From NCBI RefSeq assembly GCF_028689785.1, contig NZ_JAQVCN010000003.1, forward strand, positions 62,001-126,000: a DNA stretch of 64,000 bases. Reading direction: 5' to 3'. The position numbers and the translations under genes are program-made. Of this stretch, positions 8,679 through 16,564 are shown piece after piece. The notes under the pieces were generated by a model. That model did no database searches, had not been told where the DNA came from, and was given only the letters and a program-made list of their open reading frames with translations. The DNA comes from Zoogloea sp. Its GTDB lineage: Bacteria; Pseudomonadota; Gammaproteobacteria; Burkholderiales; Rhodocyclaceae. Position 1 is the stretch's first letter. Each line of letters opens with the position of its first letter.

Positions 8679-9622
8679 GGGGCTGGACGATCGGAGCGGG
8701 CACGGGGATCGCTCCAGAAATCGAAGAAGTTGAACCAGTTGTAGGGGGCCCTGCGGCAGTGGTTTTCGAGCAGGGCGGCGTAGCTTTCCTGGGCCCGGGC
8801 GATGGCGGCGGCGCGCTCGCGGGGCTCCACGCCGGTGAAATCGGCCAGGGGGGAGAGCTCCACCCGGTAGCGTCTGCCACCCTGCCAGGTGCCGCTCATG
8901 AAGAGCACCGGCCGTTGCAGCAGCGCGGCGAGGCGGAAGGGGCCGTTGGGGAAGGGCGCCGGGCTACCCAGAAAGGGCAGGTTCCGGACGCCGCTCTCGC
9001 CGGGGTTGCGGTCGGCCAGCACGCCGACCAGCTGCCCGCTGTCGAGCCGGTCGCGTAGCTGCAGCATGGAGTCGAGCTGGCCGAGGGGGAGGATGTCCTG
9101 GCTGGCGGCGGGGTTGATGGCGGCCAGCACCTGGTTGATCTTGCGGGCGTTCTCGGCGTGCATGAGCATGCAGACCCGCTGGGTGGCATGGCGATGGCCG
9201 ACGGCGCGGAGTACCTCGAAACTGCCCAGGTGGGCGCCGAACAGGAGGGTGCCGCGGCCGGTGGCCATGTGCGCCTCCACGTGCTCCAGGCCGTGTACCT
9301 CGACGTCGAACAGATCGAAGCGGCCGTTCAGGAAATAGACGCGGTCGTGGATGCTGGTGGCGAAGGTGAGGATGTGGCGGTAACGCTCGGCCAGACGGGG
9401 GGGGCGCCCGAGAATGCGTTGCAGATAGGCCCGGGAGGCCCGCCCGGCCTTCGGCGAGAAGAGCAGGAAGTAGGCGGCGATGCCGTGCAGCACCGTGCGG
9501 CTGAGCTGGCGCCCCAGGGTAAGGGACAGCCACACCATGAAGCGCATGACCGGCACGCTGCTGCGCTCCGCCTGGCGGGCCCAGCTTGCAGCGGCTGCGG
9601 CGGACGGGGGCGGACGACTCAC
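8675..9622 (-). CDS. LpxL/HtrB-like lipid acyltransferase
   Basis: This 315-residue protein belongs to the LpxL-type lysophospholipid/Kdo-lipid A acyltransferase family. It has a membrane-anchoring hydrophobic N-terminus and the catalytic H-x4-E motif (HLGSFE), followed by a DRNPGESG segment typical of the family. In APE clusters such an enzyme transfers the aryl polyene chain from ACP to the membrane lipid core. It is not the housekeeping lipid A enzyme, judging by its place between the LolA-like gene and the acyl-activating gene, with four-base overlaps on both sides. Confidence 0.88.
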   Translation of the reverse strand: MSRPPPSAAAAASWARQAERSSVPVMRFMVWLSLTLGRQLSRTVLHGIAAYFLLFSPKAGRASRAYLQRILGRPPRLAERYRHILTFATSIHDRVYFLNGRFDLFDVEVHGLEHVEAHMATGRGTLLFGAHLGSFEVLRAVGHRHATQRVCMLMHAENARKINQVLAAINPAASQDILPLGQLDSMLQLRDRLDSGQLVGVLADRNPGESGVRNLPFLGSPAPFPNGPFRLAALLQRPVLFMSGTWQGGRRYRVELSPLADFTGVEPRERAAAIARAQESYAALLENHCRRAPYNWFNFFDFWSDPRARSDRPAP

Positions 9623-11277
9623 GTCTGCTGCCCGAGGGTAAGGCTGCCGGAGGCGACCACCCGGTCATCAGTGCGGACTTCGAAAGCCAGGGCCTTCGCG
9701 CTGGCTGGCGCGTAGTTGAAGACGAGCTGGGTGCCCGGGCCGACAGGCTCGAAGAACTTGGCGTTGCCCAGGCCGCGGATGACGCAGCCGGCCGGCAGCA
9801 GCCCGTCGGTCAGCTGGATGGCCTGATCGATCAGTACCACGCCGGGCAGGATGGGCCGGCCGGGGAAATGCCCGGGAAACGCGGAGTGCGCGGCGGGCAC
9901 GCGCCAGTGACGTTCGCGTGTGCTGGCAGGGGTGTCGGCGGTGCCGGTGCCGGCCGTCGTGCCGGGCAGCAGGGCCAGCAGGTCGGCGCGGGGCAGCTTG
10001 CTGGCGGCGTTGCGGGGCAGGCGCTCGACGAACACCAGCGGGCGCGGCAGGAAAGCGGTGTCGATGCGGCTGCGCAGGGCGGCGAGCAGGCTCTGGCGGG
10101 TGTGCCCGGGTGCCACCACGCAGGCGCACAGGCGGGTGGCGTGGTCGTCGGGCTCGGCGTCGGGCATGAAGAACACCCCGTCGGTCACGCCCGGCACATC
10201 CAGGAGCTGCTGGTTGAGGTAGGCAAGAGAGGTGCGTTTGCCGGCGATGTTCACCTGGTCGGCGTTGCGGCCGTGGAGCAGGAAATGACGTTCGTCCACG
10301 AGTTCGATCACGTCGCCGATGGGGACCGTTCCTTCCACATGACCGCCCTGGGCCGCATGGCCGGTTTCGGTGGCGCACAGGGTGACTTCACCGAGGAGCT
10401 GCCAGGCACGGGTCTGGGTGGAGCGGCGGCTGGCCAGCTGGCCGGTCTCCGTGCAGCCGTAGATCTCCAGCAAGGGGGCGCCGCAGGCGGCCTCGGCACG
10501 GGCGGCGAGCTCTTCGGAAAGGGGGGCGGTGGCGGACAGGAGGAAGTCCACCGGCGGCAGCCTCAGGCCGGCCTCCAGCAGGGTGCGCAGATGGAAGGGG
10601 GTGGTGACGAGGGCGCGGGGGGCCGGAACGGCGTCGAGGGCCGCGCTGATGTCTGCCGGGTAGAAGGGGCGCCCGGACCAGCAGGCGGCGCCACCGTGCA
10701 GGCAGATCAGCACGGTGGATTCGAAGCCGTACATGTGCTGGGGTGGCACTGTGCCGACGAGGGTGCAGCCGCGGGCACCGAGGCGCTCGGACTCGGACAG
10801 GGCGTTGATCACCAGGCTGCCCCAGGTTTTGCGATGAACCAGGGCCGTGCCGGTGGAGCCGGAGGTGAATACATGGGCCACGACCTGGTCTGCGGGGATT
10901 TCCGGCACTGCCAGGATGCCCTCGACGGGCGCCCGAGCAGGGGGGAAGGGAATGCCCGGCAGATCGATGTCGTCCAGGCTGGTGTCATGCAGGCAGAACA
11001 GGTCCGGGGCGTCGTGGCGCAGGCGGGTGACGGTATTTGGCGTCAGGCTGGAGGGCAACAGGCTGACTTTGCCGCAGACGATGGCGGCGGCCAGGCCTAC
11101 CAGGAAGTGGTAGCGATTGTGGCAGATGTTGAGTACGTGCTGGCCCTCGGGGAGCTGCCCGGCGAGCTGGCGTACGTCAGCGAGAAACTGGTTGCGCGTG
11201 ACCGGGCCGGCGGGCAGCCAGGCGATGATGCTGTCGGGGGCGGGGAGGTCGGTCAGCAGACAGGAGGCTTGCCTCAT
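9619..11277 (-). CDS. Fused acyl-activating enzyme (ApeH-like) and hotdog dehydratase (ApeI-like)
   Basis: The 552-residue product has two parts. Residues 1 to about 430 form an adenylating (AMP-binding) domain with the P-loop FTSGSTG at 137-143, the EIYGCTETG motif and the C-terminal lysine in NAASKLPRADLL. The last ~90 residues form a FabA/FabZ-type hotdog domain with the active-site histidine in the GHFPGRPILPG segment near residue 470, followed by the DQAIQL helix. The first part would activate an aromatic acid starter and load it on ACP; the second would dehydrate 3-hydroxyacyl-ACP. In the APE clusters I know, these are often separate genes. A Pro/Thr/Gly-rich linker around residues 435-455 separates the domains. 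Confidence 0.88.
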   Translation of the reverse strand: MRQASCLLTDLPAPDSIIAWLPAGPVTRNQFLADVRQLAGQLPEGQHVLNICHNRYHFLVGLAAAIVCGKVSLLPSSLTPNTVTRLRHDAPDLFCLHDTSLDDIDLPGIPFPPARAPVEGILAVPEIPADQVVAHVFTSGSTGTALVHRKTWGSLVINALSESERLGARGCTLVGTVPPQHMYGFESTVLICLHGGAACWSGRPFYPADISAALDAVPAPRALVTTPFHLRTLLEAGLRLPPVDFLLSATAPLSEELAARAEAACGAPLLEIYGCTETGQLASRRSTQTRAWQLLGEVTLCATETGHAAQGGHVEGTVPIGDVIELVDERHFLLHGRNADQVNIAGKRTSLAYLNQQLLDVPGVTDGVFFMPDAEPDDHATRLCACVVAPGHTRQSLLAALRSRIDTAFLPRPLVFVERLPRNAASKLPRADLLALLPGTTAGTGTADTPASTRERHWRVPAAHSAFPGHFPGRPILPGVVLIDQAIQLTDGLLPAGCVIRGLGNAKFFEPVGPGTQLVFNYAPASAKALAFEVRTDDRVVASGSLTLGQQT

Positions 11278-11963
11278 CAGGAGATCCGGGGGGGCAGGTC
11301 GGGGTCGGTGAGTGGCGGTGGGGGTGTGCGGCTGGCGGTCACGTAGGCCTTCACCGAGGCGATGATCCCGTGACGCTCTTCCGGCGGCAGGCGCTTGCGC
11401 CGAACCAGCCCTTCAACGATGAACATGAGAGCCAGTGAGGGCAGGTAGAACAGGTTGGTGAAGGCCGACCACAGGGCGACCGGTGCCAGCAGGTAGAGGA
11501 GCATCGACGTACTGGCGCTGGCGACGAAGAACACCGTCCAGGCCACCGTGACCTGGCGCGTGTAGCGGATGACCGTGGGGCTTGGCGACGGATGCAGCAC
11601 CATGGCAAAGGTGGTGCACGCGGGGGTGCGGCCACCTAGCAGGCTGTGACCGAAATAGCTGGCCAGGGCCAGGTTGGTACCCAGGTACTGGAGCAGGTAG
11701 AGGTGGGTCAGATTGTTGCGCACCAGGGGCCAGACCAGCAGGCCGCAGCCGACGCCGGCGAGGCCGCCCAGCAGCGCGGCGGTCAGGCCGAGGCGCCGGT
11801 GCAGCAGTTCGATGAGCAGGATGCTTGCCGGCAGCAGGGTGAGCAGGGCCACCCAGGGGGCCGCATCCGGGGAGGCGCTGACGTAATGGGCCAGCACGTC
11901 GTAGGCAAGGATCGCGCCCCCTGCCAGTAGCGCGGTTGCGAGAGGGCCGGGCCGTCTCGTCAT
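11277..11963 (-). CDS. Polytopic membrane protein of the APE-type cluster (COG4648-like)
   Basis: Starting at the ATG at 11963, which overlaps the ACP stop codon as ATGA, the product has 228 residues and about six hydrophobic helices. It ends in a short charged and proline-rich tail. A longer frame reaching 12350 exists but only reads through the ACP gene in another frame. Proteins of this look recur in aryl polyene clusters without an assigned reaction. The conserved-looking YFGHSLLGGRTP segment near the middle may mark an active or lipid-binding site. I infer an inner-membrane role in late assembly or export; no function is proven by the sequence. Confidence 0.8.
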   Translation of the reverse strand: MTRRPGPLATALLAGGAILAYDVLAHYVSASPDAAPWVALLTLLPASILLIELLHRRLGLTAALLGGLAGVGCGLLVWPLVRNNLTHLYLLQYLGTNLALASYFGHSLLGGRTPACTTFAMVLHPSPSPTVIRYTRQVTVAWTVFFVASASTSMLLYLLAPVALWSAFTNLFYLPSLALMFIVEGLVRRKRLPPEERHGIIASVKAYVTASRTPPPPLTDPDLPPRIS

Positions 11964-12253
11964 GCGGCCCTGGAGGCGGCAACGTAGTCCGCCAGGCTGC
12001 GCAGGGAGCGGAAGATGTGCGTGTTGTCTTCGTCGTCGGCACGCAGCTGGATGCCGTACTGCTTGGAGATGACGAGGGCAACTTCGAGGATGTCGATGGA
12101 GTCGAGCCCGAGGCCCTCGCCAAACAGGGAGCCGTCGGGATCGATCTCGGACGGGGACATCTCGAGATTGAGAGCGGAGACGATGATCCCGGCGATTTCG
12201 GCGACAAAGGCGGGCGTGGCGCCCGGCGTGTTCTCTGAAGGCGTGGTGCTCAT
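11960..12253 (-). CDS. Acyl carrier protein (second ACP of the cluster)
   Basis: The 97-residue protein is an acyl carrier protein with the phosphopantetheine attachment serine at residue 52 in GLGLDSIDILE. The short N-terminal extension before helix I is rich in Ser, Thr and Pro. It carries starter or growing chains as thioesters. It precedes the membrane-protein and acyl-ligase genes, so it may be the carrier loaded by the ligase; two ACPs with different roles are known from characterised APE systems. The start codon lies 54 bases after the end of the upstream ketosynthase gene. Confidence 0.92.
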   Translation of the reverse strand: MSTTPSENTPGATPAFVAEIAGIIVSALNLEMSPSEIDPDGSLFGEGLGLDSIDILEVALVISKQYGIQLRADDEDNTHIFRSLRSLADYVAASRAA

Positions 12254-12307
12254 GGTGTGGGGTGCGCTTGCAAACGGAAAGTCGTGAAGAGGAAACCGCG
12301 CCGATGC

Positions 12308-13561
12308 TCAGGCCGGATCGGCCTTGCGGAAGGCCAGCACGGCATTGCATCCGCCAAAGGCGAAAGAGTTGGACAGGGCGACCCGTGCATCTGTCCCCCG
12401 GAGTGCGCCGCCGGTGATGTGGCGCACGCCTTCGCAGGCGGGGTCGATGGTGTCGAGGTGGGCGGTGGGCGGCAGGGCATCTTCGGCCAGGGCCAACACC
12501 GTGGTGACGGCCTCGATGGCGCCGGCGGCGCCCATCAGGTGGCCGTGCATGGACTTGGTGGCACTTACCGGGAGCTGGGCTGCCCGGTCGCCGAACAGGG
12601 CGCGCAGGCTGTCCACCTCGATGGCATCGCCTTCGATGGTGGCCGTGCCATGGGCGTTGATGTAGTCGACGTCATCGGGGGTGAGGCCGGCGTCTTCCAG
12701 GGCAAGGCGCATGGCGCGGACCTGGCCGTCCCGGTCGGGGCGGACGAGATGGGAGTGGTCGCTGCAGGTGCCGTAGCCCACCACTTCGGCGAGGATGGTG
12801 GCGCCGCGGGCGCGGGCATGCTCCCACTCCTCAAGAATCAGGGTGGCTGCGCCTTCGCCGAGCACCAGACCGCTGCGGCCGGGGTGGAAGGGGCGGCAGC
12901 TGGAGGGGGCGGTGTCGGCGTCGCCCTGGGCGACCACGCGCAGGGCGTCCCAGGCTTTCATGACGGCGTAGGCCAGGGGCACGTCGGAGCCGCCAGTCAC
13001 CATCAGGCGGGCCTCGCCGTTGCGGATGCGCTTGTAGCCTTCGCCGATGGCCGCAGCGGCGGAGGCACAGGCCGCCACGTAGGTGAGGCTGGAATTGCCC
13101 AGGCCGAGCTGGATCGAGATATGGGAAGCGGCGGCGTTGCTCATGCCCAGCACCACGGCCAGGGGCGGCAGGCGGTCGCGCCCGTTTTGCCACATCTCCC
13201 GGTAACCCCGTTCCCAGGTACTGGTGCTGCCGAGGGCCGAGCCCCAGGACACGCCGTAGTCATGCCGGCCTTCCTTGTCGCGGGGCAGGCCGGCGTCGCG
13301 CCAGGCTTCGAAACAGGCCGTCAGGGCCATCTGGACGGAGCGGTCGGTGGTGCTGGCCAGGGCCTTGCCGATATGGGCCTCCGGGCTGAAACCCGCGCAG
13401 TGGATGGCGGGTTGGGTGACCGGCCGGGGGGGCTGGTCGATGGTGTGCAGCTGGATGAAGGATTCGCCGTCCACCAGACGGCCGAACATCTGCCGCGCGT
13501 CGATGCCCGAAGGGGCAACCACGCCAAGGCCCGTGACGGCTACGCGGTGGGGGACTGCCAT
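12308..13561 (-). CDS. Beta-ketoacyl-ACP synthase (FabF/ApeR-like)
   Basis: The 417-residue enzyme has the FabF-type N-terminus (VAVTGLGVVAPSG), catalytic Cys165 in AACASAAA, His304 in HGTAT, and Lys336 and His341 in KSMHGHLMGAAG, so it should be active. In APE systems a second ketosynthase of this kind likely makes the first condensation on the aromatic starter, while the KS/CLF pair extends the polyene; that division is family knowledge. The ACP gene upstream ends only three bases before its start, so the two probably share one message. Confidence 0.92.
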   Translation of the reverse strand: MAVPHRVAVTGLGVVAPSGIDARQMFGRLVDGESFIQLHTIDQPPRPVTQPAIHCAGFSPEAHIGKALASTTDRSVQMALTACFEAWRDAGLPRDKEGRHDYGVSWGSALGSTSTWERGYREMWQNGRDRLPPLAVVLGMSNAAASHISIQLGLGNSSLTYVAACASAAAAIGEGYKRIRNGEARLMVTGGSDVPLAYAVMKAWDALRVVAQGDADTAPSSCRPFHPGRSGLVLGEGAATLILEEWEHARARGATILAEVVGYGTCSDHSHLVRPDRDGQVRAMRLALEDAGLTPDDVDYINAHGTATIEGDAIEVDSLRALFGDRAAQLPVSATKSMHGHLMGAAGAIEAVTTVLALAEDALPPTAHLDTIDPACEGVRHITGGALRGTDARVALSNSFAFGGCNAVLAFRKADPA

Positions 13562-13564
13562 GGC

Positions 13565-13816
13565 TCAGGCCTGCTTGGCTTTCTGTGCTTCGACGACGAA
13601 CTCGTCGACGATGCTGACGAGCTCGCCGATGTTCTTCGGCGAGCGCACATCCCGCTCAAAAACCACGTTGTACTTCTCTTCGCATTCGAAGATCAGTTCG
13701 ACCAGCATCAGGGAGTCGATCTGGAGTTCTTCCAGGGTCGCTTCCGGTTGGATTCTCGCGGGGTCGATTTCAAGACGATCGACGAGGAATTCACGGATGA
13801 CGGTCAGAGTGTCCAT
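13565..13816 (-). CDS. Acyl carrier protein (first gene of the APE-type operon)
   Basis: From the ATG at 13816 the product has 83 residues and reads as a typical ACP: MDTLTVIREFLVDRLEI as helix I and the phosphopantetheine serine at residue 35 in LQIDSLMLVE. A longer frame starts at 13849 and adds 11 residues that do not look like ACP sequence; neither start has a clear ribosome-binding site, so the start is uncertain. It is the promoter-proximal gene of the minus-strand cluster. Its attachment motif differs from the second ACP (IDSLM against LDSID), consistent with different partner enzymes. Confidence 0.88.
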   Translation of the reverse strand: MDTLTVIREFLVDRLEIDPARIQPEATLEELQIDSLMLVELIFECEEKYNVVFERDVRSPKNIGELVSIVDEFVVEAQKAKQA

Positions 13817-13886
13817 GGCAGATAGCGGCTTCGGGATGAGGATGGGCATCCCGGGTCATGCGTGCCGGGGATGGTGTTTGCCCTTG

Positions 13887-13913
13887 ATTTTAACATGGAT
13901 GTTCTGGACTCAA
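13887..13913 (-). promoter_or_regulatory. Candidate promoter of the APE-type operon
   Basis: On the minus strand the gap before the first ACP gene holds TTGAGT (13913-13908) and TAAAAT (13892-13887) separated by 15 bases, a slightly short but plausible sigma-70 pair. It lies 70 bases upstream of the chosen start and in the only sizeable gap before the cluster. Confidence 0.35.
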
Positions 13914-13970
13914 GCCGCCCTTGCGCCACGGCCGGGATTTTCCGCCGGCAACTCATTTGGCATGAATTGG

Positions 13971-15854
13971 CTAGAAGTAATGCTGCCAGCCCAGGCTCAG
14001 GCGGCGCTCGGTGCGGTCGGTGTCGGACAGCCCGATGCGGGTCCATTCGTAGCCGGCGACAAGGTTGTCGCGGGGGCTGAGGCGGGTGCGCAGGTGGCTG
14101 CGGGCCATGCTGCGGTCGAGGCGGCCATCGTTGAACCACTGGCGGCCAGCTTCGAGCTGCAGGCGGGTGTCGGTGCCCACGTCCCATAGCAGGCCGGCCA
14201 GGGGCCCGCTGCCGATGGCCCAGTTTTTCTGCAGCTGGCCATGGCCAAGGAGCTGGTTTTCAAGAAAGACGTAGCCAAGCAGGCCCTTCCATTCCCAGGC
14301 TGCGCCGGGGCCGCCGGCGAGGGTGGGGCCGCTGGCCCGGCTGGCGCCGAGGGTGCGCTCCCAGCCAAAGCGGACTTTCCAGGACAGGGGCTGGGTCCAG
14401 CTCAGGCGCGGGGCGACGGAGACGATATCCACCGGCAGGAAACGGTCGAGCCGCCAGCCCTGCCCCTCGCGCTGGCTGGCGCCGAGGTCGAGGAAGCGGA
14501 TCTGGGCGCCCCGGGCGTAGCCGGTTTCCGGGTCCAGGAGATCGTGGTAGGCCGGGCGGAGGTCGAGGAAGAGGGCGTTGGTGCCGCCCAGCCGGCCTGC
14601 GGCCAGGCCGACGCGGCCAGAGGCGTGGCCGCTTTCGGGGTGGGTGGGCTCAGGGACCGTGCCGGTGTCGATGGCGGGCAGCTGGCTGCGGGTGGTCTGG
14701 ATTGTTTTCAGGCGGGCCAGGGCGTCGTCCTGGTCGAGCTTGCCGGCATGGCCGCGGAAGGACACCAGCCGGTCGGCGAACTCAAGCTGTTCAATGGCTT
14801 GTGGGGTGCGCCCCAGGCTTTGCGGGGGGCGCCGGCCCTCGGCGACGGCGATGGCGGCATCCAGGCCGGCCGGGTCGAGGCGGCTGGCCCGGTGCGCCAG
14901 CTCGGTGCCGGTGGAGGGGCGGAAGCTGATGTCGCTGACCAGCCCCTGCCTGGCGACTACGCCCTTCACGGTGTCCACGGGGATGGCCGTCCAGAAGAAT
15001 TGCTGCGACACCCGCAGGCCGGGGCGGGCCACGTCGAGGAGGCGCAGGATCATGTAGGAGCAGTTCTCATCGAAGAACCAGTAATCGAAGCGGGTGGCGC
15101 CGATTTCCCAGGCATGGCGCAGGAGTTGGCGGGTTTCGTCCGGGTTGAGGTTGAGGCGGTATTCCCACACATCGCGGCTTTCCATGTCGCCGTATTCGCG
15201 CACCTTGGCGTAGTAGGGCGAGCTGGACAGGGTGCCGGGATAACGCCCGGTGAGGCCCTTGAGGGCGAAGGTGAGGCCGTCGGTGGGGTCGGCCTTGGCG
15301 GCGTAGTTGATGGTGTAGGCGAGCAGGCGGGTGGCTTCGGTCTGCCCGGGGGGGTCGATGCGCAGCAGGGTGTGGCCGAACATGGAGGCCGGGCTGTTCA
15401 CGTAGGCGGACGGAAAAACCAGGGTGACGCCACCGGGCCTGATCTCCGCCACCCATTTTTCCAGGCGCGGGCAGGGTTGTTCGGGCAGCTGGGCCGGGCT
15501 CAGGGCGAGGCGCTGGCGCAGCCAGTGGTGGCGTGCCGGAAAGCGGCACTGGGGGTGATCGTCGGGGTCTGCGGGGCGGGCCGGTTCGAACAGGCGGGCC
15601 AGGGTGGCGTCGAGCTCTGCCGCCGGGTTGCGAGCGCCATCCGGGGCGTTGAAGAAGCCCGGGTCGTCGGCCAGGCTGCGCAGGTGCCCGGTGAAGGGAT
15701 AGGGCTCGTACTGGAGCAGGTCGGCCCAGGCCGGGTCTGCGGCGAGGCTGGCCTCGCGGGCTGCAGCGCGGGCGTCGGCCAGCGTGTCGGCCCAGGTAGG
15801 GGCAGTGGCCAGGTTCAGGCTCAGGGCGGTGCCGAGGGCGATCAGGATCTTCAT
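13971..15854 (-). CDS. DUF4105 (Lnb N-terminal periplasmic domain-like) envelope protein
   Basis: The 627-residue product has a signal peptide ending near TWADT. A DUF4105-type domain covers about residues 130-310, with a segment VFPSAYVNSPASMFGHTLLRI and a conserved-looking DENCSYMILRLLD. The C-terminal third is rich in alternating aromatic/Gly residues and ends in phenylalanine (LGWQHYF), as outer-membrane beta-barrel proteins do. The DUF4105 domain contains Cys and His residues arranged like a papain-fold hydrolase, but no reaction is established. It is on the same strand as the APE cluster and ends 150 bases before it; a functional link is possible but unproven. Confidence 0.85.
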   Translation of the reverse strand: MKILIALGTALSLNLATAPTWADTLADARAAAREASLAADPAWADLLQYEPYPFTGHLRSLADDPGFFNAPDGARNPAAELDATLARLFEPARPADPDDHPQCRFPARHHWLRQRLALSPAQLPEQPCPRLEKWVAEIRPGGVTLVFPSAYVNSPASMFGHTLLRIDPPGQTEATRLLAYTINYAAKADPTDGLTFALKGLTGRYPGTLSSSPYYAKVREYGDMESRDVWEYRLNLNPDETRQLLRHAWEIGATRFDYWFFDENCSYMILRLLDVARPGLRVSQQFFWTAIPVDTVKGVVARQGLVSDISFRPSTGTELAHRASRLDPAGLDAAIAVAEGRRPPQSLGRTPQAIEQLEFADRLVSFRGHAGKLDQDDALARLKTIQTTRSQLPAIDTGTVPEPTHPESGHASGRVGLAAGRLGGTNALFLDLRPAYHDLLDPETGYARGAQIRFLDLGASQREGQGWRLDRFLPVDIVSVAPRLSWTQPLSWKVRFGWERTLGASRASGPTLAGGPGAAWEWKGLLGYVFLENQLLGHGQLQKNWAIGSGPLAGLLWDVGTDTRLQLEAGRQWFNDGRLDRSMARSHLRTRLSPRDNLVAGYEWTRIGLSDTDRTERRLSLGWQHYF

Positions 15855-15875
15855 CAGTGGGCAGGCGCCGACATG

Positions 15876-15902
15876 AAAAAGCCCTGTGCGGGCACAGGGC
15901 TT
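15876..15902 (-). terminator. Rho-independent terminator of the DUF3015 gene
   Basis: Read on the minus strand, the nine-base arms GCCCTGTGC and GCACAGGGC with a two-base loop are followed by five T residues. The hairpin lies about 40 bases behind the stop codon of the DUF3015 gene and just before the DUF4105 start. Confidence 0.88.
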
Positions 15903-15942
15903 GGCGTGGCGCGGGTCGGGGGTGACCCGCAGCCGCGGAGGC

Positions 15943-16425
15943 TTATACCGCGTCGGCGTACTTGGCCAGACGGGCGTCGGACTGCAGGGCAGCCTTCAGT
16001 TGGGTGGCGATGGCCTCGGCGGAGTCGACGGAGGCGAAGATCTCGGCGTGACGGGCTTTGGTCAGGCTGACGAAGGCGGCTTTGTCCTGGGCGTCGATCT
16101 TCAGCAGGGCAGCCAGGGCGTCCAGGGTTTCACCCTGGCCGGAGGCGGCGTCGCGGGCCAGCTGCGATTTATTGCCATCGATGAACAGGGCGGTCTTCCA
16201 GGCAGAAGTGACGACGCCGTCTTGCGAACAGCCGAGGGTGCCCGAGGTGATGCCGAAGGTCTGGTTGCCGAAGAGGCTGTTGGTGGTGACGGCGAGGACC
16301 TGGGGAGCAAGGCCCCGCTGACCTTCAAAGACCTTGGAGCCGAGGCCGCAGGAGCCGACGTTGTTGGCGGCGGCGAAGGCCGTCACGGGCAGGAATACGA
16401 CCAGCGGAAACAGCAGTTTTTTCAT
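15943..16425 (-). CDS. DUF3015 family periplasmic protein
   Basis: The 160-residue product starts at the ATG at 16425, where a GAGGGTAAG ribosome-binding region precedes MKKLLFPLVVFLPVTAFA, a clear signal peptide. The mature part begins ANNVGSCGLGSKVFEGQRGL. It matches the small DUF3015 family of exported proteins with a conserved GxGS..F motif and a few cysteines. Its function is not known. It has its own terminator, so it is probably a single-gene unit. A longer frame from 16590 adds residues that do not look like protein and was not used. Confidence 0.85.
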   Translation of the reverse strand: MKKLLFPLVVFLPVTAFAAANNVGSCGLGSKVFEGQRGLAPQVLAVTTNSLFGNQTFGITSGTLGCSQDGVVTSAWKTALFIDGNKSQLARDAASGQGETLDALAALLKIDAQDKAAFVSLTKARHAEIFASVDSAEAIATQLKAALQSDARLAKYADAV

Positions 16426-16564
16426 GGCGCTTACCCTCAGTCTGTGTTTGTTGGTTTGTGCATCAGCGGATGATGCCGTAGGGATGGTAGCGCATTCCCT
16501 GCCAGGGGCAAGGGGGCGGGGTGTGGCGACCGTTGTTTCGCCGCAAATCTCCGTCCGTGGCGTT

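Noticed and set aside
9586-11346. 586-codon plus-strand frame
   Set aside because: It is antisense to the acyl ligase-dehydratase gene, glycine-rich, and shows no recognisable fold.
11964-12350. Extension of the cluster membrane-protein frame upstream of 11963
   Set aside because: The extra residues are the ACP gene read in another frame.
12257-13825. 522-codon plus-strand frame
   Set aside because: It is antisense to the ketosynthase and ACP genes and repeats the composition of other shadows.
14241-16070. 609-codon plus-strand frame
   Set aside because: It is antisense to the DUF4105 gene, which has a signal peptide and family motifs.
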